From Cryptomeria japonica (lineage: Eukaryota; Streptophyta; Pinopsida; Cupressales; Cupressaceae), in contig NC_081406.1 in assembly GCF_030272615.1 (NCBI RefSeq), positions 479,166,900 through 479,230,899 of the forward strand: 64,000 nucleotides of DNA. The letters are read 5' to 3'. Each line of letters opens with the position of its first letter. The stretch's first letter is position 1. A program made the position numbers and the translations under genes. This document shows positions 1-12,000 of this stretch, one piece after another. A model generated the notes under the pieces. It was given only the letters and a program-made list of their open reading frames with translations. It had not been told where the DNA came from and searched no databases.

Positions 1-290
1 CCTTTGACAAGGATCCCGCACAGTCTCATGGATCGATATGTATAAGTCAATACACCTTATAGAAATAATATATTTTTTTTAAATTACAAGAAAAACAAAC
101 TTCCTCAATTTTTCAAACCTCAACATTAGCAGCAAATCTAATACAGTTATCAACACTTGAGGCCCCAGTTGGACTTACTCAAATTTTAATCTCAACATCA
201 ACTTTATGGCTGACTTCTTCATCAATATTACCCTCATTTGCAAAATATCTCTCTCATTACCAACTAACTCTCTCATTTGATGGTGCACAG

Positions 291-1076
291 GTATCACCAA
301 ATAGGTATTTGTCAGATGTGTCCTCCTCGAGTGAGGGAAATGTAGGATTAGAAGAGGAAAGTGAGACATGTAGTAGATCTCAAATAGGGAGATCAACTAG
401 AGGTCAAAAGATTAGAAGAAAATTCAATAAATGCATGGAATTTTTTCTCGCTCAAGGGGGGTCATGTTCTTATGATGATGAGACCAAAGGCAACATTGAG
501 GTGCCCTTGAGGTACAAACATCTATTGAAACAATGTGTACCCAAGGAACTTCCTCCAATAAAAACTGATTTTTATGTTAATGAGAGGATATATCGCATAG
601 CACCTTCATCGTTACATGGTTTGGGCCTATTTTCCATGGACAGCATAAAGGTCTGTTACAACAAAGTTGCTGAATTGATGGAGTTTGTTGGACCTTGTTA
701 CAATTATAATGATTGGATGCAGATTGTTCAATATAAAAAAAGTATGCGTAGGTATGTACTATCAACCAATTATATACAACAAAAAGATAGTGATCAAAGT
801 AAATGAGTGGCTGTATACATTGATGGAAGGCCAAAAGCAATAGGGAATACTGTAGGTTTTATAAATAGTACACGACCTGGGTCAACTAATAAGCAACCCA
901 ATTGCATATTTGAGGCACGTGAGGGAAATTTTGTGTTTGTATGTGCGATAAAATCAATAAGTGCAGGGGAAGAGCTGCTAATCGATTACAATTTGAATCG
1001 TATAGATACAAATAAAGTTACTATCATGGGGGTGGTACGTACTATATATATACCATTTAAGCCAACTTCCAATTAA
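291..1076 (+). pseudogene. SET-domain protein ORF with an in-frame stop
   Basis: Two blocks in one frame, separated by a TGA at 804-806, together make a SET-domain-like protein. The first block has a charged N-terminus and then HGLGLFS, matching the SET GxG entry motif, and ELMEFVGP. The second has YIDGRPKAIGNTVGFINS, then PNC, and ends with ISAGEELLIDYN, matching the C-terminal GEEL-x-x-DY motif. The usual NHSC is replaced by a longer NSTRPGSTNKQPNC stretch, so methyltransferase activity is doubtful. SET proteins normally methylate lysines on histones or other proteins. The TGA sits where Trp would fit (TGG to TGA). The frame is open back to about 69 without an obvious ATG, so 291, just after an AG, is a guess for an exon start. 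A GT at 1036-1037 may be a splice donor into the next gene. Confidence 0.6.
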
Positions 1077-1166
1077 TGAATCCAATAAACCATTGTATTA
1101 ATAAGTTTTTTTGCTAAGTCTATTGGTTTCATTTCGCTAACATTTTTATATTTTTTCTTTGTCACA

Positions 1167-3872
1167 GGGCCACATGGATCCACTACATAGCACAGATAGG
1201 GGTGTAGGTCCCGACACTTCTACAGAGCAGGTAAACCTCATTGTAATTGTACAAATTAGATAGAAGCAAACTATTACATTATGATCTTTTCTTGAGTGTT
1301 TTGAAGTAATTTTGATAGTGTTAATTATATTCTTGTCACAAATGGATGTTCGGGATAAGGGAAAGGAACTTGTAGTACCTCAGCTTCTCCATAGGGATGT
1401 GGGGCGCTCGACAGTGTTATGCACTGATGACATCGCACTTAGCGCAAACCCTATACAATTTGTACAAAAGAATATTAGAAAAATTAGACAAGAGATTGTT
1501 GATTTGGCAACCATAAGCCCTCAGATTAATGAGATAATAGAGAGGGTGCAACTATTATTGCAGACAATGGAAAACTTGCAAGTAAGCAGTAATGAAAGCT
1601 TTAATCATAACAAAAGTTCAATAATGGTTTATATTTTTTTCTCTTTTATGTCATTAACTAAAATATGTATGTGTTGTTTTTTAAAAAATTTATAGGCCTC
1701 ATCATCCTGGTGGCGATGATTAGGGTATTGCGGGTAGTTCAGGTGACGACCATGTTCTATATATTAAAACCACTCCTTTGGACTTGTGAACTTGCATTTT
1801 TAATGTATTTACTCTTCAGGCGCTGACATGGGTCTGAGGTCAAGCCCAACTGTATTGCTGACTGCAATGTCAGCAACACGTAGCATGCAGACATCGTCTA
1901 TTGCACCGACTCGTGTTGACCCGCCCATTGGTGGTAGATCCCTCTTTTTCTCTCTCTTTCATTATGTGTTTATTACCCTTGAAGTGTTCTTTCTTGGAGG
2001 CATTTCATAGTGGATTCATTTACTGTGGTAGGAGATGCACATGAGGATGTGCCAGAGGTGAGTACTACTGGTAACATACCATCATTTCCTGGATCTTCCC
2101 GTATTGCTAGTACGGGAACGTTGCAGGCCACATTGGTGGTGAGCAATGAAGAATTGATTCCCTTGAAGATACAGAAGGTTCCAGGTACTTTAAAATTATT
2201 ATTATATATAGTCTAATTGTAATTTACTTACTGATCACTCATTTTGGACTAATGATCCCATGTTTTTTTTGTAGTAAATGATATTTTTTATAAAAATCTT
2301 AATGACATTACATTGCAGATATTTGGGCCCACCATATGTAAAAGGTGGAACATCATACGTGAACTAACCCTTATCCACTATTTTGATTTCATATCATTGC
2401 TAGAATAGTTTTCCTTTTATCCATTTCTTGAACTATATCAAAGGTAGCTTTAGTTTCTTTCTAAATCTAACAGGTTTGTTTTTGCTTTAAAGGTGGAATG
2501 ACCAAGAAAAAAAGTTAAAAGATGAACTCACAAACCATATGGTAGGGTTGTTTGGAAATGACACATTCGACAAGACTAAGCTCCTGGAAAAAGATGGCAC
2601 ATATCTAAAGTATGTGAGGGACCAATACAGGACACATTTAGAGAAGAACGTAAAGTATGAGCGTCCCCCCATGATTCCAGAGAGGGAGTGGAAGGACCTG
2701 ATTTTGGATGCAAAGGAGAGAATTGAAAGGAAAAAAGGAAATACACCACCAGACGCCAGAAGAAGGTATGTGATACTATTGAGAATGTGAATATGTACTA
2801 ATTATTCATTATATTTATATAATCTAACATATTTCAAACTTTTCATAGATTGAGTGACACGTCAAAAGCAACCAAGGCAAGACAAGAAAAGCATGGGCAA
2901 CACAAACTTGGCTTTGGTGGTTATATGAAACTTGCCGCACGAATTGTAAGAATCAGTAAATTAAGTATCACATCAAAATATTTATAAATTGTAAACAATT
3001 TTTTTTTTATCAAACAATACAAGAAAAATTCACAATACTAAGCAAAACTGCAGGGCTCTGAATTCAATAGAGCGCCCATAGAAGATGACAAGAGAATTGG
3101 CTACCAGCAAGGCTATATAGCCATGGCTGAATGGCTATGAGAATTGAGTGGGAAAACATGAGATTCTGATGCATCTATCACAATGGTAATTAAGCTAAAT
3201 GAAAATTATTTCAAATTGAATACTTAACCAATAATCTATTTGATGTTAAGTTTCAACATAAAGTGACCATATTTTTTTTAAATAAGCAAGCAATGATAAC
3301 ACTGCGCATGACATTGGAATGCAGCATGATAATCATGGAATAGAACCTATACATGAAGGTCCGAATGTGCATCCTAGTAGTGGAGGTATTCATTTGCTAT
3401 TCAAATTTTTTTATGTAGTTATTAATACAATTAAACATCTTAAATTGAAAATTAGTTTAGTAATTAATGTAACCTTTATTGTTAATATTTTAGAGCATGT
3501 AGTCAGTGGTGACCAAGTGGAGCATGATCCAAGTAGACAACATCAAGAACGTGATGTTCCCCAATCAGGTAAAGAGGACCACTGTTATTCCTTTAAATAA
3601 ATTTAATTGCAACTGGTGTATTGATTAATGTAACGTTTCATATTTCAACTCCAGAGGATCTAGAGAGTGCTCAGCATGTCGAGGTTGAGGCTAGACAAAA
3701 TGATGTGGAAGATTAAGAGTGTAACAGTTGTGTTCTTTAAATTAATGAAATACTTGTAACAATAATAAAAAAATGTTTTCAATTTAACCCAATTCTTTGT
3801 TATTGCAGAGGACCCCCCTTTGGTTCAGCATCCTCGTCCTTTGTATAGGACTAGGCATACATCAAGAGCATG
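1167..3872 (+). CDS. Multi-exon gene resembling plant En/Spm (Ptta-type) transposase, probably inactive
   Basis: A row of short coding blocks is bounded by good GT/AG sites: about 1167-1231, 1339-1580, 1696-1745, 1820-1937, 2008-2184, 2493-2765, 2849-2945, 3053-3119 and beyond, 3324-3386, 3494-3568, 3654-3715 and 3809-3872. The clearest block (2539-2765 joined to 2849-2945) has KYVRDQYRTHLEKNV, MIPEREWKDLI and then KATKARQEKHGQHKLGFGGY. This order (basic helix, W motif, then a K/H-rich segment) resembles the plant Transposase_24 / Ptta-En/Spm family, which accompanies the main transposase in CACTA elements. The last exon ends RPLYRTRHTSRA and TGA. TAG or TGA codons in some blocks (for example 1721) suggest decay or wrong exon limits. 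It may be continuous with the SET ORF upstream. Assignment is by pattern only. Confidence 0.4.
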
Positions 3873-3989
3873 AGAAGAGGGCAGAACATCCGAAGATGGG
3901 GAAATGACGAAGAAACCAGTGTTCTACTTAGTCTTTTCATAGCTTCAAAGAAAAAGAAAAGAAAGAAATGATTGTAATCTACCTTATTT

Positions 3990-4200
3990 GATAATGACCG
4001 ATTTTTAAGTGTTAATGAATGTAATTATGTGCTAATGAATGTTCATGAATGATATGTGTTGATGATTATTGATGAATGTTGCATTTTAATGAAAGTTAAT
4101 GAATTTTATTTGTTAATGAATGTTATGTGATAATGAATGAATGTTATATTTTAATAATGGATGAAAGAATGAATGAAAGAATGAATGAATGTTAGATGTT
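3990..4200. repeat. Degenerate TTAATGAATG-type short tandem repeat
   Basis: The stretch repeats variants of gttaatgaatgt and gaatgaatgaa with irregular spacing just past the stop of the transposase-like gene. It looks like an expanded AT-rich 3' region. A run of nine G at 4226-4234 follows shortly after. Confidence 0.6.
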
Positions 4201-4249
4201 AAAGTAGAATTTAGAGTGATGTTAGGGGGGGGGAGGGGCCAAATGAGCT

Positions 4250-7200
4250 TCCACCTTCATGTGGTTGGCCCTGTTAAGTAGAGAATATTAAACTATTCTC
4301 GAAACAAAGCGAAAATCAATAAGATGTGAAATGTTTGAAAGGTGAGAGTCCACAAACAGATGTGAAATGTTTAAGTAGGCCTCCCAATGAAGTGGATCTC
4401 ATAGACACAAAGAATCCTATATAGAGAATCATTGAGAGCCCTTGAAGAAGCAAATTTGAACTTCGATGAAGCAATACATGATGGAGGAATATCTTGCAAG
4501 AGGAAATCAAAGTCATTATGGTGTCATCTAGATCTGAAATGTGGTCTACATTTCAAAAAAGTAAAGATGCTTGATATGAATGTGTCCTAGTGGGGTGAAG
4601 CTAGAAGACATATAATCCTATTGCAAAGAATCATGGAAAGTTCTAGAAGAAGCAACTTTTAATTTTGAAGTAGCAACGTGTACAAGAGATGTTCTCATTT
4701 GTAGATGGAGTATCAAGAGGAGGATCACTAGTCCATGGACCATGTCATTGTTGTTAAATACCTATGCTTTTGTTCATAGTCACTTGGTGTAGGAATGAAT
4801 TGAACGAGATAGGGTAGGAGATCCTACATAATGTAATATTTCACTATCCCTTGTTTCGAGTACAAATGGTTCTCTGAATTTATCTTGACAATAGAATGTT
4901 AGAATTTAATACCATAATCCATGATGAAAACTGCCAAAAAAGGAAATTTATCTTAGTTCGCAATTACAAAATGCTTTTGTATAGGCCTCTCAAAGATTAA
5001 GTACATCAAATTGAGACTTTATAAATTGAGTGTATGTATTAGCAATCTCCCAAATTGTTCAATGGTCTCCAAACCTTGTGAATTTTTATTTTTATTTTAA
5101 CTCAAATATGTATGGTATAGGCATATCATTGGTTGTGTGTTTTTTTTTCCTTAAATGCTTCTACGACCAAAAGAGACAAGTTTTAGATGAAAATGGGGTC
5201 TTATGGGCCTTTTTGACACAATGGTAGGTTCTTTAGACCTGAAAATTACATCTGCATCAAGGAAAGTAGTTCAATCAACATCAACACTCATAAGAGCAGA
5301 TCAACTCCTAATATATATATCAGCAATTAGGCAAATAGATCAGATATGAAATTATTGTTTACTGCAAGCAATAGTAATCTTACTCCATTTGTGGTATGCA
5401 GCATAATAGTACTCTTATGATTAATTATTCTCATATAGACATAGATAATAATATGCAATGCAATATTATACTTGATACATAACCTCCCCTACATTGGATA
5501 TGAGAAATAATATTGAATATTTGATTCTTAAATTGCTGCAATCAATCATGAGGGGGTTAATAGGGGAATACAAGGAGGGGAAACTGTGACAAGGTCCTCT
5601 TCTAAGTACACTACCCCATGGTGGATGACTGATGTGTCTGCCACATGTGGGCCAAGGGGGGCAAAGGTGTATCCTACCCTTGGGCTTAGAAGGGAGGGAT
5701 GCTCAGGACACCCTATTGTGGTTTCCCCATCAACCTCTACCATTGTGATTAAAGGGGTCTCAATCATAGAAGGGTGGATAAGGTAGCATGGATAGGGAGG
5801 GTAGGTACAAGTTTACCCACTAAGCACACCACCTCATATGGATGGTGGACTGCCACATGGGGCCAAGAGGGATGGTATATCCGCTCTTGGGCTTAGCATG
5901 TGGACAGCTTTGGGTGCCCTATCATGTTTCTCATCCAAGCCCTATTATGGTTTAACTCCAATTATGCATTATAGATATTGTGTAGTTCACATAAAATTGA
6001 AATAGTTATGAATATATGGTATCTAAACCTAGTTGAAATGGTTGCTCTATGAATTATACTTTCAATACTTGTCTAACATGATTTCCGGTTTTATCTTGAT
6101 GAAAACGTTTTATTGATAAAAATCTAAACGAGGTGAAGCACACCAGCTAGAGGAATATGTGGACTAAAGAAACAAACCTGTGGATAAATCCAAACATGGC
6201 GGAATCCTTGCTGCAGCTTTTGTTCTCTGTAAGCATTCAGAAAAAATGTTGAATTTGTGATCTATAATTTATGTGTTTCTCAATTTGGTTAACATCTTCA
6301 AAATAGACTCAAAAACTTATTTTTAGTACTGTGTGTTATTATACTTACCTTTTAATGTTCTTTAAATAAAGAATGGTTGCAGATAGCGAAGTTCCTTGCA
6401 AATAGAAGAAGCTCAGTTTTGCTTTTGTGACTTTGTCTATTATGTCTGATTGTCAACAAAATACAGAGGCATGCTGAAGACGATTATGGTTCGTGGTTGT
6501 TTTTTTAGTTGAAACCATTATTATGAATTTTATGAATTTTTTTTTTTAACATTGACATGGTCAAAGCCTTAACTATGCATATTGTTCTCTTTAGATTATT
6601 ATCTTACCCCACCTTTTCCATTTTAATTCATTTTAGTTTGATTCAATCTTTTAGTCAAGTTTAATGATAGTTTCTATTATGCCTTTTTAATAACAAAGAT
6701 TAGATGTAGACATTTGCTTGTCCTTCTATGTTAGTGTGTTCTTACGAGGTCAATTCTTTCTTATCTCAAGAAACCTCATTGACCTACAAAATATTATACT
6801 ATCCTACTTACTACCATTGATATCTTAACAAAAGCACACAAACATGTAAGGTAAAACTCTCTCTAGAGAAGCCTGAGAAACACTATAACTAAAATGCCTT
6901 GACCTCTTGCCAAGCATTCGATAGTTAAAAGTCTTAAATCCTGTCCAAATTATAGGATAGACATTCAAATCTTGAGATCATTAATTTCCCTAATAAATAC
7001 CTATTGTTAAAATACCAAGGATCCCCACGACTGCTATGTATCTCATTTTTTACCTTCAACTATGCTTACTACTCTGTATGGTTCTCATGGTTCTGAGTAT
7101 GAAGTTTGTAGTAGTTGTCAAAAATTCTCATACACCTCTTTCACTGCTACTTTTTTATCTTATCATGAGTTGCTTCAACACTTATTGAGACTTCTTTTGA

Positions 7201-8440
7201 TTGTCTTGAATAGTATTCACTACCTTTTTTTGGCATTAGTGTTCCTCATATCTGTGTTTTACCTTTGAATACATCCTTCTCGTTAGCTTGTATTTGTATC
7301 CTTCAAAATCATTGCCAAGGGACTGCTTCTGACTTGGAAACTGTACTTTTTGATCTCATGACTGTGTTAGCTACCATCATGATTGGGCTCACCATAAGTA
7401 TCTTACTATGAATGCTTTGAAATAGAGCAGAGATATTACCACTATCCTTTGGCTGTAATTTATCCTCTCTGTTAGACTGTTCCTTACTTGAGTTGCTAAT
7501 AGGTCTATCATTTTAGACTTAAAGAGCTTCAAAAATTATTCTAATACCCTGATGGTATTGTTTCTTCATTGGGACTACTCACATGCATTTGAGGACTACT
7601 AAACTATCATATTCACATAATATTGTCTCAATAATAAAAAGAGAACCCTAGGTCATCTTTACCATTATATGCTTTTGATCTTGCAACTCTACGACTGCAA
7701 ATAAGATTTTAGTGGGATTCTAGGACTTCTCCTATGTTTTGATTTTTGCTTTCTCCATTGGGGCTATATTGTTCTAGGGTCTTAAACTAAGACAGTGATT
7801 GTCTCCTATAGCTTCATCCCTAGTTGTCATTTGTATAATTTGATGCCAATAAGGACTTATATGCTGCTCCTTTCAGTGAAGTGTCATAGTTCTTTGGACT
7901 GATTTACACTCCATGATTTAGGCCGTCCTTGAGCAACATCTCGACTTAGCCAAATTTTGTTTTTTGTACCCTAATTCTTTAATTTTGACCCCTTACTAGC
8001 ATTGTCTTAGGTTTTATTGGAATTCTTGCTTCTCTAGCATGGGCACATTTCTAGGGTTCATTCGCACAAATTGCTCTTGATGAGCAAGCTAGTATCATGA
8101 CCATGACTTAAACAAAATTTTAACTTAGTCAAATTATCTCCTCCAAACTTCTATGAGTTCATCGCCTTCATTCTTCATCATTTTGATGTCTTTTGTCATT
8201 GGAAGGTAATTCTTGACCACCATACCTCAATCTTGACCTATGCTACCATAAAACCCTACAACCTAGTCATGTTTACAATTGAGATCTTGGTGACTTGATC
8301 ACTTAATACAGCTTAATCATGCAGGTCTCATCTAACTCCGACTCCAACACTTAAGCAAATCAACCCTAGCAACCAAGTACTTTGGGAAATATCTTGCAAC
8401 TTGACAACATGGGTAATGATGGAGGAATGGAAGGTGAGAC
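4250..8440. other. No recognisable gene; non-coding interior of element A
   Basis: No frame longer than about 75 codons shows family motifs on either strand, and no LTR, primer site or tRNA is visible. The short open frames at 4316-4516, 5030-5227 and 7062-7268 have composition typical of chance frames. The stretch holds one old direct duplication (5586-5945). It may be intron-rich or captured sequence inside the transposon, or older insertions decayed beyond recognition. Confidence 0.5.
5586..5945. repeat. Diverged direct duplication (two copies)
   Basis: The block starting near 5612 (ATGGTGGATGACTG, GCCACATGTGGGCCAAG, then CTTGGGCTTAG and CACCCTATTGTGGTTT) recurs from about 5832 (ATGGATGGTGGACTGCC, ACATGGGGCCAAGAGG, CTTGGGCTTAG, GCCCTATCATGTTT). 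Copies are about 220 bp apart with many substitutions. Both strands are open for about 70 codons in the first copy, but no protein family is recognisable. Confidence 0.5.
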
Positions 8441-8447
8441 CTATAGA

Positions 8448-8632
8448 GGTGAGAGAGAGAGAGAGAGAGAGAGGGTGAGAGGAAGAGATAATGACCTGAA
8501 GAGGGTAGAGAAAGAGAAGTAGAGAGGGAGAGAAGAAGAGAGGGATGGAGAAAGAGACCTAGAGAGGGGAGAGAGAAGAGAGATAGTAGAGAGGGATAGA
8601 GAAGAGAGATAAAAGAGAGATACCAATGTCAA
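8448..8632. repeat. GA-rich simple sequence tract
   Basis: A perfect GA run near 8451-8474 continues as an impure GAGAGAGGGA-type tract to about 8620. The opposite strand gives a long Ser/Leu frame that is an artefact of the repeat. Confidence 0.85.
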
Positions 8633-8664
8633 TCTTTTTCTATAAATTTTTTTTTCTAAAAAAT

Positions 8665-8893
8665 CGGCCTATCATCGGAATTCCAACATCAAAGGGTAAA
8701 AATTCCGATAGAGGAGTGCCGTCAGATGCATAGCATCCTCATCGAAACTCTCCTGGAGGCCATTGTAATTCCGACACACAAGGGTTAAAATTATGACGGC
8801 CTCCAGGAGAGTTCCGATGAGGATGTTGTGCATCCAATGGTACTCCTCTGTCGGAATTTTACCCTTTGGAGTCAGAATGCCGACGATAGGCCG
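8665..8893. repeat. Large imperfect inverted repeat (fold-back) near the CACTA-like end
   Basis: The left arm 8665-8761 (begins CGGCCTATCATCGGAATTCC, ends CTCTCCTGGAGGCC) pairs with the right arm 8798-8893 (begins GGCCTCCAGGAGAG, ends GACGATAGGCCG). Arms are 97 and 96 bases with scattered mismatches, around a 36-base loop. Both arms are studded with TCGGAA/TTCCGA. It could be a small fold-back element or an internally duplicated subterminal region. Confidence 0.85.
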
Positions 8894-9077
8894 AGATTGT
8901 GACGGTATTATTTTTGGGTATGAGCATCCATGGCAGCTGTCAGAATTGCGACGACCACAAGGATAGTCGGAACTTCCGACAAAAAGTTTTTGACGGCTTT
9001 TTTTGTCGGTAGTGTGATGAAATTTCATCGGAATTCCGTTGATTTGCCATCAAAATTTTGACCCAAATGTACTAGTG
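8894..9077. repeat. Subterminal repeats and terminal inverted repeat of element A
   Basis: TCGGAACTTCCGAC near 8968 and TCGGAATTCCGT near 9029 continue the repeat series of the fold-back. On the opposite strand there is also CACTACCGACAAAAA starting near 9014, a second CACTA-like start inside the final CACTAGTACATTT. In CACTA elements such subterminal repeats bind the accessory transposase; the binding role here is inferred. Confidence 0.5.
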
Positions 9078-9083
9078 ATATAG

Positions 9084-12000
9084 AGAACCATGTGCCCCTA
9101 GGGTGATTGAGAAAGTAGACCCTAGTATGCTGAATTGTATGATTGATGTGGATCTAAACAATTTTTGAAAACAACCAATCTTGCCTCAATTGAAGAATAC
9201 TAATTCTATTGTGATTGAATTGGAATCTCAACAGCATGATTTGTGGCACATGTATTTTGATGGTGCTTGTTCAAAAGAAGGATCTGGAGTAGGAGTTCTC
9301 TTTGTATCCCTATCAGGTATAACTTTCAAGTATTCCTTCTTTTTAGCCTTTTAGTGTACAAATAATACTACTGAATATGAAGCCTTGCTATTGGGGCTTG
9401 AAGTTGAAAAAAGGCATGGGATTCAATTGTTAAAAGTGTTAGGAGACTCAGAATTGGTTGTTTCTCAAGTTAGAGCTAAGTATGCATCTAAGAATGATAG
9501 ATTGAAAAGATACAAGCATGTAGTATGGGATGTGATTGAGCATTTTATTGCATTCTCTATAAATTGGATAGAAAGATCTAAGAATATCATGGCAGATTTC
9601 TTAGCAAATTTTGCATTAAAGAATGATGATGCAACACTAACCGGTATATCCACAGTTGAGGTAAAAGCTAGGCCTGCCATTCTTGACAATGTATATAATT
9701 GGCAAGTGTTGCTGATGATGACAATATTCTCAGGTTTATACAATGCATTGATGACTATGATGGACAAAAAATTGATTGCAATGCCTTGGTGGAAGTGGTT
9801 GAAAATAGAGAAACTGTGTTTGGAAATGACCTAGTTCAGTTAGAAACTAATGAAATACCTAAAGGGTTGGTAGAACTGGAAGGTATGTTTAGTTATAGTG
9901 ACAGTCATCTGCACCAGCAATCAACCACTAAGCTAGAGGATCTAGAGGAAGTAAACTTGGGGATAGAATCATCCCCTAAGTTGGTGTATATTGGAAAAAA
10001 ATTGCCTCCTCATGTCAGAATAAATCTTATTAATTTATTAAAGAAATATAAGCATGTCTTTTCTTGGTCTTATAAAGATCTAAAGGTGTATAGATAGGAT
10101 CTTTTTCAGCATGAAGTCCCTCTGCTTCTAGATGCTAATACTTTCAGACAAAAACAAAGACCTATCAACCCCCTGTTAGAATCTAAAATGCAACAAGAAC
10201 TGACCAAGTTAAGGGAAGGGGTAATTATTAAGCCTATAAGACATTCATCATGGGTCTCAAATTTGGTCCCAATCAGAAAGAAGAATGGGGACATTAGACT
10301 CTGTGTAGACTTTAGGAACCTAAATGTTGCATCCTTGAAAGATAATCTCTTCTCCTAATATGGAGGCGATGTTACAAAGAGTAATTGGTTGTGACCTATT
10401 GTCTATGATGGATGGGTTCTTAGGGTAAAAACAGGTGTTAGTAAAGGAATCTGAACAATTCAAAAATACTTTCACCACCCCTTGGGGAACATATGTGTAT
10501 GTCAGAATGCCTTTTGGTTTAAAGAATGTCAGAGCTACTTTTCAGAGGGCAATGGATGTAGCTTTCAAGGAATTCATCAGTATTATCATGGTAGTATATC
10601 AAGATGATTTGACATGCTTCTCCAAAAGGGCAGATGACCATTGTGGACACTTAGAATAGGTTTTCAATAAGGCTCTGGAATTTGGAGTATCCTTAAATCC
10701 TAAAAAGTGCCATTTTGTTGTTACTGAAGGGAAGCTACTAGGGCATATTGTCTCCAAAGAAGGGGTAAGAATAGACCCTGAAAGAATTGAGGCTATAAAC
10801 AATGTGCTTGAGCCAAAGAATGTTAAACGTATCCAATATTTTTTGGGAAAAGTGAATTTTGTTAGAAGATTTATTGCAAATTTTGCAGAGATAGTCAAGC
10901 CCATTGTTAAACTGCTTAAAAAGGATACAAAGTTCTGCTAGGATCAAGAAGCTTCAAAGGCTTTTGATGAAATCAAAAGGGCTATTTAGGAGGAACCATT
11001 GTTGAAGTCCCTTGACTACAGTAAGCCTTTCTCTTTGTTTTCTTTTGCTTCATATCATATAGTGGCTGCAGTTCTTTTACAAAAGGATAATGAAGGATAT
11101 GAACATCCTACAGCCTTTTATAGCAAATCTTTACAGGCTACAGAGTTAAGGTATGAAATTATGGAAAAGAAAGCATATGCTTTGGTCAAGGTTGTTAAAG
11201 CTTTTAGGCCATATCTTGTAAATGCACAAGTAATTTCTTATGTCCCACATGTGGCTGTCAAAGAAATTCTATCCCAGTCTGAGGTCATAGGTAAAAGATG
11301 CAGATGGATAACCTGAATCCAGGAATTTGATTTAGAAATTGAGATCACTAAATTGGTGAGAGGTTTAGGCCTTGCAAAGCTTATGGCTGAATCAAACCTT
11401 CTTGATGTTGAAGTGAATAATGTTGAAGTTGAGAACATCCTGGTCACTAGTATTGAGACATAGCCCTGGTACTCAGAAGTAGTACATTTTTTAAGAGATG
11501 CAACATTTTCAGAAGGAATGACCCCTAACCAGAGAAGAACTCTAAAGTTGAAGTCACAAAAATATGTCCTCATTCAGGGTGATCTATTTTGGCAGAATAG
11601 AGATGGGGCATTACTAATGTGTTTGGATAAATCCCAGGCTAAGAGAGTGTTAACTGAAATGTATGATGGAGTGTGTGGAGGTCATTACTCTGCCAAGACA
11701 ACTGCTGGTAAGATAGCTTGGGCTGGGTATTATTGGCCTACTCTATTTAAATATGCTCATGAGCATGTTTAGAGATGTGACCCATGCCAGAAGTTTTCAT
11801 CAAAATTGAAGTATGAGGGAGATTTACCCCTCAACCCAGTCACAGTGGAAGCACCTTTTGTCCAATGGGGCATTGATTTTATTGGAGAAATTGTTGAGAA
11901 ATCAGGAAGTGGCCATAGGTGGATTATAGTAGCTACTGATTATTTTACCAAATGGATTGAAGCTATACCACTAAGAGAGCCACAAGTAAGGTTGTTATTG

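Larger units (their letters stand above)
1..9077 (+). mobile_element. Right part of a CACTA-like (En/Spm) DNA transposon (element A)
   Basis: The right edge reads ACTAGTG at 9071-9077, so the opposite strand begins CACTAGTACATTTGGGTC, which is CACTA-type terminal sequence. The last 400 bases are full of short TCGGAA/TTCCGA repeats in both orientations, as expected of CACTA subterminal regions. Immediately to the right the frame of a gypsy pol begins with no 5' half, as if the transposon had landed in it; the 3-bp target copy would be ATA at 9078-9080. Inside, on the plus strand, lies a spliced gene resembling the plant En/Spm accessory transposase. The left end is not in the window, so length and target duplication cannot be tested. 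No TNP2-like transposase is visible. That the whole span is one element is inference. Confidence 0.45.

Noticed and set aside
4726-4745. CACTAGTCCATGG as a possible left end of the CACTA-like element
   Set aside because: Only the first seven bases match the right terminus CACTAGTACATTT and no subterminal TCGGAA repeats follow; probably chance.
8441-8632. Ser/Leu-rich minus-strand frame
   Set aside because: Translation of the GA-rich simple repeat.
8672-9028. 118-codon minus-strand frame
   Set aside because: It runs through the fold-back arms and subterminal repeats of the CACTA-like end; the openness is due to repeat composition.
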